Shown here piece after piece: positions 48,701 to 59,865 of a DNA stretch of 64,000 nt (its first letter is position 1; each line of letters starts with the position of its first letter). Origin of the DNA: Paramacrobiotus metropolitanus (Eukaryota > Tardigrada > Eutardigrada > Parachela > Macrobiotidae); contig NW_026570230.1 in the NCBI RefSeq assembly GCF_019649055.1, positions 1,612,001-1,676,000 of the forward strand, written 5' to 3'. Position numbers and translations under genes: made by a program. The notes beneath the pieces are model-generated. The model did not search any database, was not told where the DNA came from, and saw only the letters and a program-made list of their open reading frames with translations.

Positions 48701-49916
48701 TCTGCCCGTTTTGCATTGTTGTTGCAGTAGGTATTACATATTTCTAGTTAAGTAATCTTGTGTGTGTATTAATTTTATTATATGTGCAGTTTCTGAAACA
48801 TTAATCAGCATTAGACGAGACGCAATCCGTATTAGACGCAATCAGTATTAAGTGCAGCCATTACGTTTGCATTGCTGTGAAAAACAAATTGGGTTATAAC
48901 AGATCTATTGTATAGTTCTGAATGTTCTTTGTGTAGGAATATTTGGAAAAATTGGATCCGTACGAGGACGTTGGTCAGATCAGCGAGAAAGAACTAGTTG
49001 ATTTTCTCTACAACCAGTCGCAGAAAATCGAGCCCCGTAACTGTGAAACGCCTCCCTTTTTCGTAAGCTTGCGATACCAATTGTGTTGCTCTAATTGTTG
49101 TGAAGTACTTGACAATAATTGCGGTTTGTCGATTAGCCCAAGCGCTTTAATTTCCCCCTGGCACCTCCAAAACGCCGTCCCGGCAACTTGCCGACTCAAA
49201 AAGGCATGAGCCAGGCGACGTCCACCATGAGCATCCAGTCGTTCGCCACGTCGCCGATGGGACTGCGGACCGTGGAGGACAAAAGTGAGACGCCGTCCGC
49301 TGCCTCCTCACCCGCCACGCCGACCACGCCGCACAGCTTCGACATGGCCAACGGCAGTGGTTTGAACTGCAATACATTGACGCGGCCACCAGGTGCGTTA
49401 TATAATGCAGGAACAATTTTATCTAATTTTCCCACTTTGTTTTCTCATTTTTTCCTGTCATTTTGTATTAGTGTTTACCTGTGTATTTGTGCACCTGCAG
49501 GTGGAGACCAAGAAGCCCCTCCGGTCCCGCCGCGGACGATCAAATCCCAAATGTCTCAGGTGCCGGTGACTGCCTCCAGCACCGACAGCCGCTCACCCAG
49601 ATCTCAGCCGACACCCTTCTCGCACTTGCACTCCTTCCTGGCCGGCAACACCAGCCCGCGCTACGTCCCGCAGCACTTCACCTTCGACACGCCGCCCCAG
49701 CTGCCGCCCAAAACCGCTCCTCCCTACGGCTCCATGCCGCAGATCACCACGGACGGACCGTTCGATGAGCCGCCGCTGGAGGAGGCCCCGCCGTTGCCGC
49801 CGCGGGCCCACCACCATCCGGACACGTCGCCGCCGGGTCCACCGCCGCCGCTGCCGGAGAAGACGCGCCGGTCGCTGAATCCTCCCTTCAATCAGCAGCG
49901 GAAGCACAGTCAATAA
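39734..49916 (+). CDS. Sos: Son of sevenless, Ras guanine-nucleotide exchange factor, complete (1308 aa)
   Basis: Activates Ras by GDP/GTP exchange after recruitment to receptor tyrosine kinases by Grb2/Drk. Sixteen exons: 39734-39883, 42221-42571, 42962-43042, 44221-44754, 45104-45211, 45316-45580, 45915-46224, 46408-46812, 46929-47103, 47184-47285, 47496-47648, 47864-48043, 48116-48430, 48937-49062, 49137-49392, 49501-49916. Every phase closes, giving 1309 codons with stop. Residues 1-194 are the histone-fold region (ALMFISDRLDFLLQLL; VKLGRAEVRTEDIKV). DH follows at about 212-430 (DLIQDERAYARELRMIIKVF; LEDTVEMDG), PH at about 495-600 (MYLFDSCAVLCK), REM at about 605-790 (LIERLTYHLYFDHNFVRTFL), and the CDC25 domain at about 828-1060 (RQLTLMEFEIYRSIKPSELV; NLEERVAVMARIIEIMQECL; NFNKRRKIADI; YQNQPYC). 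The tail has SH3 ligands APPVPPRT, PPQLPPKT and APPLPPRA. The start is the first ATG after an in-frame TGA. Intron 1 holds a foldback element. Confidence 0.97.
40161..41029. mobile_element. Foldback element with tandem-repeat arms in Sos intron 1
   Basis: The left arm (40161-40275) is about seven copies of a 15-16-base unit, GGACATTTCGGCATA. The right arm (40902-41029) is about eight copies of the reverse complement TATGCCGAAATGTCC. Between them lie about 625 bp of A-rich sequence with 'aaacctaagaaa' phrases (40670-40810) and a duplicated 'gagcagagcggataaat' (40303-40339). Outside the arms, GTTAATCT-like sequence appears in inverted orientation at both ends. No ORF of substance. Tandem-repeat inverted arms are typical of foldback-type DNA elements. 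Confidence 0.85.
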
Positions 49917-50505
49917 GAGCTTGTGTATGTGTACTTTTGTTTCTCTTTTTGTTGGTTGTTTTTTGTGATCTTTTGGCCGTATTTGTCCCCGGACCCCCCA
50001 ATAGCGAACCCGTGGTCTTTCCAACCCGACCTCTCCCGCCCTCCTTGGGATTAGGTGTGTGTTGTATGTGCGCATGCGGGTGCAGATTTTGTTGGTAGGT
50101 TTTTGACGTTTTAGATTTTACACAGAATACTTATCTCCCGGGCATTCTTCATTATACATCTACGGTGATTTAACTAGAATTTTTTGTAATTTTAATTTAA
50201 CGGTTTTTTTTAAAAACGCATCCTGCATGTACATTTTTTGTTAATTGCTTTGAAGTTTTTTCTCTCGTGTTTTGGGATTGCTGGAGAATTTGTTCGCTGG
50301 TGATTTGGTCTAAATTTGGCTGTAATCGTAACTGTTCGGTGGAACACAGCGATGGTCGATTCTGAATGAAGAATTAATTTTTATATTTTCTTATGGAAGG
50401 GAATTTAATCAAAAGGTCTTTAGATCCCGAACCGAAAGAAGGCGAGAAGAATAAAGACATGGTTAGAAAATTTGCAATGATACGGACTTAATAAGTAGCG
50501 AAATA
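49917..50505 (+). other. Sos 3' UTR and flank
   Basis: Follows the Sos stop codon; T-rich with a consensus AATAAA at 50450-50455. No coding content on this strand. Confidence 0.6.
50450..50455 (+). terminator. Polyadenylation signal (probable) of Sos
   Basis: AATAAA about 535 bases after the stop and just before the MITE at 50506. It is the first consensus hexamer I noticed downstream of the gene. Confidence 0.5.
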
Positions 50506-51251
50506 CAGGTCGGTCGCGCCAAGTGTGGACAGTTGCACAAAGTAAATTTTAATATATTCCTGTAAGTAGTATTAACATTAACTTTGCACTTTTCTTGTGT
50601 AACTTTTCCTTGCGGACAAAATATTAATAAAACCGGAATCTTCTAACGTGTTCGTAGGGGGCGGGGTGGAGCTTAAGGAAGGAGGGTAGCGGGCGTTTTT
50701 CGGGTGTTTATAACTGCCCTTCTAAAAAATTCAAGAGGTGATCTTTTTGTAAGAACTTTTTTGAAAACTATTGAGTGACCCGAAAGGTGTTCTTTGTGGG
50801 TAAGCAAAAGAATCTTGCGCTATCCGTGCTCTTGGAAATTTCGAAAAAAGATATATCGCCCATAGACCTGTATGTTAAAAGCCACCTTCAAAAGAATGTG
50901 GTTGCCTGGAGCGCGGCTCGCGTTGGGTAAGATGTTAGCAATTTAAAGGAAGGTAGAAAAGTACCTTTGTAAGACCACTTAATCAGTTGGTAGTTCTCAA
51001 CCACTCACAATTTTTAAAAGATTACTGACTGATCATGAATATTTCTTATTAAGCAGTGCGATTTTTGTGAAAAAATTGAAAGTTAAAATTCGACTCCCGA
51101 TCCTTGCATATTGGCTTCTAATCCAGAAATATGACTAAAAAAGTTGCTGTAGATAAAGAACTATCATATGAGAATAACGAAAGCATTTTGGGGTTCAACG
51201 GTAACAGCTGGGAATTTTTTGTTACTGTCCACACTTGGCGCGACCGACCTG
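50506..51251. mobile_element. 746-bp MITE with perfect 28-bp inverted ends and TA duplication
   Basis: The left end starts CAGGTCGGTCGCGCC and continues to ...GTGTGGACAGT (50506-50533); the right end (51224-51251) is its exact reverse complement. TA dinucleotides flank both ends (50504-50505 and 51252-51253). There is no transposase frame inside. CAG ends with TA duplication are the hallmark of Tc1/mariner-type elements, so this is probably a non-autonomous derivative. The perfect arms suggest recent movement. Confidence 0.9.
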
Positions 51252-51861
51252 TATTTACTGCAGGACCGTGTAAAACAAAATTCGATCTTACGGCGTAATT
51301 GTTTTTCCCAAATTAGAATCTAATGGGTCGGCAGACTCGGCACTCACGTTGGTCAATTTGAACTCTGTTACAAAACTGACTTTAGACTTCAACGAATTTA
51401 CTGTAATGGATTTTACGACACAGAACTATGAGCATTGTTGTGCAAGTTTAAGACACAAACAAAGAGTGCTCAGAGAATGCAGTATTAGTAAGAAGACAGA
51501 CTGTAAATTTTCTTGGATTTTGAGAAAATGTAGAAGTGAAAAATCATTATGATTTCGTTGAATTTACCGCGCACGCAACATTGGCAATTGATAACAAATC
51601 CAGTACAACGTAAAGTAAACTGAGCAGGCTGAGCTTGGCCGTTGACCTAACCACCATACGCGCCTCTTGCATTGTTCACCAGTGGCTAGTATTGGCTGGC
51701 GCTGGCCGTACAGTACGTGTGCTTGCAGTTTGCGGTTGTACTAGTACGTCGAAGAATCTTTTTGGCTTTTCGCTCAGGATTTGATATCATATTTTGAGTT
51801 TTTGATTTATACATCCGTATAACTGCTGGTTGCGCTTGCACTGTCGTCCATTTTTTCAAAC
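51252..51861. other. Promoter-side spacer of the ETS gene
   Basis: Between the MITE and the first ATG of the ETS gene. A 67-codon ORF (51349-51552) lacks support. No TATA box stands out. Confidence 0.4.
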
Positions 51862-54736
51862 ATGCATATCCGGGAACTAGAAATTCCGCTTCCGCCATCA
51901 TCTGGTTTGCAAAGTGCCGCGGAATTTCTAGAAGGTTTGGGTGAAATTGTGGCCGCTTTTCCACCAGCACTGCAAGCAGTGGAACACAGTGCCGCGATGG
52001 ACGAAACCGTGTCCTACACGGATCTGACGTATGCCGGGGCTGCGTATGCGACTGATTTCTCTTCCCCTCCGTATTCTCCCGTACTATCACAATATTCTCC
52101 TCGTGACTATGTGCCTGCCGGGAGGGAATCGGGGAGCGACGTTGAGCTAGTCGTGAATCAGTTTTCGGATTGTGGACACCAACAGGTATGCGCGCACGGC
52201 AAGCTCCCTGTACTAGCTGTTCTTTTTAGCGCGGGTTTTGTGGGAGAGTTATTAATCTGCAACCGGGTAACTTTGAATATGCGCTGCAATGGCTTACTGG
52301 GCTTTTTCGAGAATACGTTTTGCAGTCATCCAGTTGTTATTAATATAAGAAACACCATTAAAAGCAAAATTTCTACCTACAACCAATCAGTTTTTATGTA
52401 CTGTTTTGACTGGATTGTAGTCTCTGGAAACAGTCTCCCGCGCCAGCAGCATCTTCAGCGGATGCGAAGTTACGCATTCGCCGTCGACAACTCCGCCGCC
52501 CAATGGGAACCGCCAGTACATCAGCGTCATCATGCACTCATCCAACTACACCACTGTGGATGGTCAGAATTACCTGGATGCCACCACGACACCCAGACCG
52601 ACGCCGGTCTCCCAGCGAGGCCGCTCTCAGCGCAGCGCTGGTGCTGCTGCACATCCCAGCCGAAGCCTGCCGAAGACCGAGCAAGTTGAACAACTGGCGA
52701 TGCAGCAGGCCCTGGCCGAGATGTCCACTACATGTACAGTGCTACGGATACCGCCAGGTTAGTCAAGATCGTTCGTTTGCTTTATTGTAAATTAATTTTA
52801 GATGTAAAATGTAGTACTTACAGTCTGCAGTGCTAGTTTCAACCATACGTTCGGAGCAAAATTTTGTGCAATTAAATCAACACATTATAATTTTACTACA
52901 AATTACATTTTCATTTTTTAGAAAAAATAGAGGTTAGTTCCATTGTAAATTATTTGTGATCCACTATTTGTGTACTTCCTTACTTTGTGTAAATTCACGT
53001 AATTCATGTACGGAAATTACAGCATTAATGTTCTGTACGAGTATTTACATAGAAACAACTTTTTTGTCATTTGTAAAATATGGTTACAGTTATTTGTTTG
53101 TTTGTTTAATGAGCTTAATGTGTACAACAATCAGGGATGTCCTAGCTGCACGAGGTTATAGACTAACATGGGAGAAAAAGGCTATTAATTTTGTAAAAAG
53201 CAATTTTTTTATTGCATATTTTTGTTTACTAGAGCCAAGTTCCTGGACAAACAGCCAAGCTCGTGCATGGTTGATTTGGACGTGTCAGCGTAATAATCTG
53301 TGCCATTCCATTGACTTTCGCAAATTCGATTTCGACGGTGCCCAGTTGGTCCGTCTGCAACAAGAGGACTTCAAGAGGCTGGCTCCGATTTGTGGCGAGT
53401 ATCTCTGGTCGCTTTTCGGCATGTGGCGCTCAGGTAGGTTTACAAGTTTCGCATTTCTTAGTACTCGTAGATAAAGACTACTTACTCGTAGTTCTGTTTA
53501 TCATAAGTATCTGCGAGTATCCTGCTTTGCACCACATTAATGCGAACTTCGAACCGGTGTTAATTATTAATGCTTATACATCGCCTAATGTGAAATAATT
53601 TGATTTATGGCAGATATTTATCGTACTTTATTGTTTAAGCGGCCAGAATTGCCGACATTAAACCAACTGTGGATAACGAGAAGCAGCAGGAGATGATAAA
53701 CAACGATCCACGCTTGGAATCTAACCTTATCAACGGAACTGCTGGACAGCGGCAAATCGATTTCATGCCGGTTCCATGTTTGGAGCCTAACCGTGACGAT
53801 GGGGCTGCTGGACAGCGGCAAATAGACTTCTTGCCGGTTCCACGTTTGATGCGTAACGTTGACGAGGGAGGCATTGGACAAGGGCAGTACGCTTACCCCG
53901 CAACCGGATGCATCCCTACTTTAAACTATCTGGCGACGTCTCCCGCCCCGAACGTTTTGGTCGTGCCAGTCCAACCAGTGTCCACCGGAAGTCCAGACTC
54001 TTGCGGAAACTCGTACCGAAGTGACAGAAGTTCGGACTGCGAAATGGTCAATCAAGGTATAGTTGAGCAATAGGGTATCATTACGTTGCGAGTTGATTAT
54101 TCTTTTTCAATGAATGCTACCAAAGAAGTGTTTATATCAACGCGTAATGGCAAAATACGACACTGCGCTACTGTAATTACTTTGGAGTCATTGATTTTAT
54201 CATATTCTCAGTTCTGCAATGCATTTTATAGGCTGCGGTGGAACCATTACTATGGACGACTCTATGGACGATGGGCGGTCAGAGGGTAGCAGCACTCGCC
54301 TATGGCAGTTTCTGAAGGAGCTCTTGTCGAAGCCGCAAGTTTATTCCTCAGCCATTCACTGGGTGGATCGTGAGCAGGGTAAACCAGCAAAATTCTGTTT
54401 TTTTACTGCTGGCTGTTTTTCCGAGTGTACAAGTGAAAACAGTATTAAATAGAGGGCTGTGCTCATTCTTTTCCTGTAGAGCATGTTTGAATCTTGTTCT
54501 TCACCGTTGGATTATTCTGAATTAACGTGTATTAATTTATACTGCTCGTAGGCATTTTCAAGATCGCAGATTCCATTCGGGTGGCACGCTGCTGGGGCCG
54601 ACGGAAGAACTGTCCGGCGATGAATTACGACAAACTGAGCCGGTCCATTCGTCAGTACTACAAAAAGGGGATTATGAAAAAGACACAGCGCTCACAGAGA
54701 CTGGTCTACCAATTCTGTCAGCCCTATGCAGTTTAG
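51862..54736 (+). CDS. Ets98B: ETS transcription factor of the SPDEF/Ets98B class, complete (536 aa)
   Basis: Nuclear DNA-binding factor recognising GGA-core sites. Six exons, 51862-52185, 52421-52757, 53233-53433, 53640-54056, 54232-54378 and 54552-54736, close in phase to 537 codons with stop. Residues 1-220 are Ser/Thr/Pro-rich with no domain. A pointed (PNT/SAM) domain lies at about 221-287 (SSWTNSQARAWLIWTCQRNN...EDFKRLAPICGEYLWSLF). The ETS domain at about 440-532 starts TRLWQFLKELLSKPQVYSSA and continues WVDREQGIFKIADSIRVARC; its recognition helix is NYDKLSRSIRQYYKKGI and it ends QRLVYQFCQPY at the C-terminus. The sequence RPAMNYDKLSRSIRQYYKKGI is diagnostic of SPDEF and fly Ets98B among ETS factors; here the preceding residue is Cys (NCPAMNY). 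The linker (exon 4) contains a tandem duplication with AGQRQIDF.PVP. Class is secure; the symbol follows the fly orthologue. Confidence 0.94.
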
Positions 54737-55693
54737 GAATGCCCATCTCTCTCCACTCCGTTACCTCGGAATTGGCCGAAAACACTCAGGATGTTTTTTG
54801 CTCAAGCTTTTTGTTTTTTGCTTAATGATTTTTGGTGATATTTTTGTCTGGTGAAACCTGGATACTGTTTGCCATTTTCCCTGTGTTAAATTAACCGTTG
54901 TAAAATCCGTATTTAATACATGTATAAATTATTTGGATACTTTCGTCGGATGTAAAGCGCATGGGATCACCGCAAGTGGTGAATTTGTCTTTACTGTCGC
55001 ACGTCTATGTACATTTCGGGTTTAATGGGTCAATTTCGGTGCAGTTCAGTTTTTATCGATTTAAATGTATAGTGTGAAATGATGCTTTGATGTGGAGTGA
55101 GCATTTTGATTTATTTTCCAGTGTAAACTTTTTGTATCATTTGTTATTGGTGAATTAAAGATTTCTATGGTCTGATTGTAGTGCATGTTTCCCAGCATCG
55201 GATTCCTTCGAAACACGTTTCAAACAACGTGTGTGTGGTAGAAGTACACATGGATAAAGATAAATCAAATCCTCGTATATTTATGTGTCTATTCTGAAAA
55301 ACAGCTCAGTGACATTATTTTACCAAGTTGTAGGCCTGGATAACACAAACTGAGGAAGAAAAGTACGAGTACATACAGAGGTACAGTTAAAAAGTGCGTT
55401 AGTAAACTGACTAACAGTAAGTATAAAAATACGTACTGCTTCCTTATTACACTGGTTAGTTCTTAATTTTTATTATTTTTAACGCTGGTTTATAACCATA
55501 CACAGCTTGGGAAATTTCCAGTAAAGGATGAAAACAAAATCCGTTAGCGACGCCTGGCAACCGCTTTACTTTGACGTGGATCACCAAAAATTTTTATCAT
55601 CAGTCTCACGTTTTGTAACCTCCAGAAACCGAAGCGAGAGAAATCGTGTTAAACCCATTTTCTTAATAGCCGTAACCTTTCACGATCCTTAAC
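54737..55693. other. ETS gene 3' flank and spacer
   Basis: T-rich 3' UTR-like sequence followed by the promoter side of the 55694 ORF. No consensus AATAAA close to the stop was noted. One TACGAGTA octamer near 55366. No gene seen. Confidence 0.4.
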
Positions 55694-55885
55694 ATGGACC
55701 ACACCAAAACGGACCTCAAGGAGAAGACCGAGATCAAGGACGGTAAACTGCAGCATGAATTCAGCAAGGAAACGAAAGCGGGCGGGGAATCTGCCGATGG
55801 GAAGACCCACAAGGAACACACAAAGGAACACCATCAGGTGAAGGACGGAAAGGAGACCCATTCGTATGAATCGGAAAAGAAATAG
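55694..55885 (+). CDS. 63-aa highly charged hydrophilic protein
   Basis: A single ATG-to-stop frame of 63 codons with markedly biased composition: Lys, Glu, Asp, His, Thr and Gly make up most of it and there is no Cys, Trp or Pro and almost no hydrophobic residues. It reads MDHTKTDLKEKTEIKDGKLQ, then HEFSKETKAGGESADGKTHK and EHHQVKDGK. Codon use is GC-richer than the surrounding spacer, as in the real genes here. The composition and low-complexity KDGK repeats suggest an intrinsically disordered protein of LEA or hydrophilin character, a kind common in desiccation-tolerant animals. That is inference from composition only; no LEA motif was matched. It could also be the 3' exon of a longer gene, but the upstream region shows no acceptor-linked coding. 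Confidence 0.55.
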   Translation: MDHTKTDLKEKTEIKDGKLQHEFSKETKAGGESADGKTHKEHTKEHHQVKDGKETHSYESEKK

Positions 55886-58301
55886 CCGTCGGCGGAAGTA
55901 GCTGAGTAATACATTTATAATGAGCTGCTTAAAGTATTTAGTTAATATAGATATACCTTGGAAATGTATTCAACATAAACATGCATAATATATAACGACT
56001 CGTTAATTATTTGTGAAAGGTCACCGGTTGGAAATGAGTTGTTTTAACTGCTTTCGAGTAAACTAAAACCCGTCATTGTTCTGAACAGCAAACAATATGG
56101 TGAATGTATTGGAACTGAATAAAGTAAAATAAAACGCACTAATGAAAAATCTGGTGCTTCTGGGAGTTCTGGTCAACCAGTAAGTGGCGTACTAAGGTAA
56201 GCATGAGAATATCTGTAAAAATATTCCGGATGTATCGAGTCGACGAGTACTCTGTTATCAGCATGCGCACCTTCAAAATTAAAAATAATCCTGCAGCTCG
56301 ATTATTTCAAACCGTACTCTAAGAAGCCGTTTTCAAACTTAGGTTTTGCTTGCGTTTTCAAACCTATTGTATCACGTAACCTATTATATTATCTGCACGT
56401 ACTTACAAACATTCAAAGTTTCCGTAATCATCAGGCGTAAGCGGATGACAAATCAAAATGGCGAGATGAAACATCAGACAATCCATAAAACAAGTCACCA
56501 ATAAAAAAAGTTATTTATCGAAGTTCGTTTCATAAATAGTATGGTAAAATACATTTTTTATCGAAGCTTTCAAACCAAATAACCCATTAAACAAATAAGT
56601 AAATAACCCATTAAATAAACAACCCAAAAAATTATTAGACATCTTGATAACAGTTGACCAGTCCAGGAAACTGTTGGCCCTTTACATGAAAATTCTCCCT
56701 TTACATAAAATTTAGGCTCACATCACATTCCATTGAAAATATCAAGAGTATTCGACAACCATTTTTCTGACAGAATGACTAACTTAATCCTAGAGATCGA
56801 GAAACCGTTTGTTTGCTTACTGTCTCCGCAGTGCCCGGAAGCACGTTCCTGTTAGGAGATGAACTCTTGTTCCTCGCCTCGCTCGAGTCATGGAGCGTCT
56901 TTCTCTGGGCAACCAAGATCGAAAATAGTCAATTAAGACGTGCGTTATGACTTGGATTCGTGGAGAAACGAAAAGAATCGATGGACTTCCGTGCATGAAA
57001 ATTCGCACACCGAGCATGGTTGTCTCTCCACAGGTACCCGCAAAAGTGTGACATCGATGATTTCTCCATAAAAACCCGAATTGCCTTTTTCTAAATTTAA
57101 AGCATGAGAAACAGGCGTGTCATTTAATGCCAGATCATCGCGAGCTGTATTTCGCCTACTCTAATCCTTAGGAAGTCTTTATTTCAATAGCCAATAAAGC
57201 AAACATTCTACGGTGGGTTCTCTCCAAATTAGCAGATGTTCCAAGTGCTACAAGCCTGTTGATATGTTTGTGCCCACCATGGCTTGTCGTGTCCTTTTTT
57301 TGCCGGAAAACATAACGCCACGGTGTCCTGAACAACTCATTAGGGTTAGACGGTATTTCTGCTGACTGAAAGTTGGAGCCCCGGGAACATTGCACACGTC
57401 GTCGCCCTGATGGGCGCTCGAGTTCTGCCTGGAAACGCGGTACTGTATGTGCTTAGTATGGGATGTGACCTGTGTTGACGCTGTCGCTGTGTGCCAATGT
57501 CCAAGTTTCCAACCTGAAATCCACGTCAGTTACCGCGGATAGCGCTGACGCACATGCGGAGTACAAAAAAGTGCATCAGCACTCGTATCTAGCTGGAAGG
57601 TAGCTGATACGTTTTTGCACCGCTTCCTTTTGAGCCATGGCCGGGGAAAATTGGCTGCACTCTTAGCGAGAGAAATTGGCGAACGACTCCCACTCCACAC
57701 GGGGAAATCTCTCTCTGGAAATTTGGCAATGCTATGCCTTTTCCGTACTCGGAACAACAGAAGGAACGTGTGTGCAGGAGACGCTTTGCATTGAATACCC
57801 CATGGGCCCATACGTGTTTACAGGAGTTCTTTGGAAGGTTTGATGAAATGTGTTACGTGCTGAAGTGATGATGTTATTTGTCGTACGGAATCGCTTTTTT
57901 CAGACCTGCTGTATTTAGAGAACTGCTGTTTTTAAACAGCCCATAAAATGCACTTTTTATACGTACTCGTATTTATTACAATATATTAGGTAGGTTTGAC
58001 CTTTTGGACAAAGTAACCCGACACTACACTAGTCGGTAAACTTCTATACTCGTATTTTCATCTCTGTGTGTTCTACCAATCCTTCCCTGCCGAAGCAGTC
58101 ACTGATGTGAAAGTATTTCATTGTGCTGAAAAAGTCCTGCCACGATTTTTAAAAATTGGGGTTTTTATTAGCTGCAGTCCATGAACATTAGTCAAAGGCG
58201 ACGGTAGACCGCGCAATTTGTAAGGTGGCACGTGAAACTGCCGTACTTATTTCCAATGATCTCGTTCTTTGAAATCATTATTTAAACAAGCAAACAGAAA
58301 T
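55886..58301. other. Long spacer, GC-richer in its second half
   Basis: 55886-56800 is AT-rich with repeated 'aacccattaaa...aaat' phrases near 56575-56630. 56800-57830 is GC-richer with ORFs on the minus strand (56817-57017, 57168-57395, 57530-57811) that I could not match to any family. It may be decayed mobile-element sequence. No gene is called. Confidence 0.35.
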
Positions 58302-59865
58302 TTATTGACGGGGAGGTCCTTGTTGTTGTTGACCTTGTCCCCCTTGTTGCTGACCGCCTTGTTGGGGAGGTCCTTGCTGTTGTTGTTGTTGACCTTGTCC
58401 GCCTTGTTGCTGACCGCCTTGCTGCTGACCGCCTTGTTGGGGAGGTCCTTGTTGACCACCTTGTTGTTGTTGGCCGCCTTGTTGGGGAGGTCCTTGTTGA
58501 CCACCTTGTTGTTGTTGGCCGCCTTGTTGGGGAGGTCCTTGCTGACCACCTTGTTGTTGTTGGCCGCCTTGTTGGGGAGGTCCTTGTTGACCACCTTGTT
58601 GTTGTTGGCCGCCTTGTTGGGGAGGTCCTTGTTGACCACCTTGTTGTTGTTGGCCGCCTTGTTGGGGAGGTCCTTGTTGACCACCTTGTTGTTGTTGGCC
58701 GCCTTGTTGGGGAGGTCCTTGTTGACCACCTTGTTGTTGCTGACCGCCTTGTTGGGGAGGTCCTTGTTGACCACCTTGTTGTTGTTGGCCGCCTTGTTGG
58801 GGAGGTCCTTGTTGACCACCTTGTTGTTGTTGGCCGTATTGTTGCTGGCCGCCTTGTTGGGGAGGTCCTTGTTGTTGTTGTTGGCCTTGTCCGCCTTGTT
58901 GCTGGCCGCCTTGTTGAGGAGGTCCTTGTTGACCACCTTGTTGCTGTTGGCCGCCTTGTTGCTGACGGCCCTGTTGAGGTCCTTGTTGACCTCCTTGTTG
59001 ACCTTGGCCGCCTTGTTGGGGAGGTCCTTGTTGTTGTTGTTGGCCTCCTTGTTGCTGGCCGCCTTGTTGGGGAGGTCCTTGTTGACCACCTTGCTGTCCT
59101 TGGCCGCCTTGTTGCTGACCGCCTTGTTGGGGAGGTCCTTGCTGTCCTTGGCCGCCTTGTTGCTGACCGCCTTGTTGGGGAGGTCCTTGCTGTCCTTGGC
59201 CGCCTTGTTGCTGACCACCTTGTTGGGGAGGTCCTTGTTGCATTGGTGATGGACGTGCGTGCATAACGGCGACAAGGCCTAAAGAAGATTTGGTACTAGG
59301 TAACTGAAAATGATTGCATATCCTCAGCACCTGTTGAAGAAGAAGTGCGGCTGCGACGACTTAAAAACGGTTACGGAACACAAGTAAGCGCTGAAATCTA
59401 ATTTTCATCGTGCTGATTTTCGGGCATGACCTATGTCAGTCGAACTGGCACAATTAAACAGAGCATCTGTGTACGATAAAGTGCATTAATTTTATAATTG
59501 CTAGCTAGCAGCGTATCAAGATCTTAATAAAAATAATATTATTAAAAAATAGTACAGGTACGTATATCCGCCCTTTCAGGCGATAGTAGTGCTCAATGTA
59601 AAAACTGAACCTTGTTCCAGGCAATTTATAAGTATACGAGTATTTCATATAATGCTTTTATTTATCGTTAGTATTCTGCATCTTCATACATCCCCGGTAG
59701 GTTAAGAATACCAATGTTCACGCTGCTATATTAATCGTAAGATGTATATTTTATTATACATACGATGTACGTAGAGTACTGTAGTATGCGGCGCTTTTAC
59801 AATAAGTATTTAATAAGTACTGAGTACTCACCGGCCACAGCAAGGAAAACTAAAGTAGCCTTCAT
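58302..59865 (-). CDS. Secreted Gln/Gly/Pro-rich tandem-repeat protein, complete (336 aa)
   Basis: Two exons, 59832-59865 and 58302-59278, joined in phase 1 (donor GCCG|gtgagt, acceptor ttctttag), give 337 codons with stop. The N-terminus MKATLVFLAVAGLVAVMHA is a clear signal peptide interrupted by the intron. The mature part from RPSPMQQ onward is almost only Q, G and P: units of GPPQQGGQQQ with variable GQGQQ inserts, and a core array of near-identical 15-residue units, GQQGPPQQGGQQQQG, ending QQQGPPRQ. Such composition is known from secreted structural, adhesive or cuticle-like proteins; the actual role is unknown. A TATA box lies 109-116 bases upstream of the ATG. Long open frames on the other strand and in a second frame across the array (Leu-rich; Asn/Lys-rich) are by-products of the repeat. 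Confidence 0.82.
58400..59240. repeat. 45-bp coding minisatellite
   Basis: Units of about 45 bp containing CTTGTTGGGGAGGTCCTTG, about nine nearly identical tandem copies at 58440-58860 and shorter degenerate units on both sides. Encodes the repeat of the secreted Q/G/P protein, so copy-number changes keep the frame. Confidence 0.92.

Noticed and set aside
52921-52931. 11-base microexon candidate in the ETS gene (aaaaaatagag between tttttag and gttagt)
   Set aside because: Including it would break the phase between exons 52421-52757 and 53233-53433, which join perfectly without it.
58269-59249. 326-codon Leu-rich ORF on the + strand and 342-codon Asn/Lys-rich ORF in another minus frame
   Set aside because: Both are by-products of the 45-bp repeat, whose length keeps all frames open. 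Only the frame with signal peptide and intron is supported.
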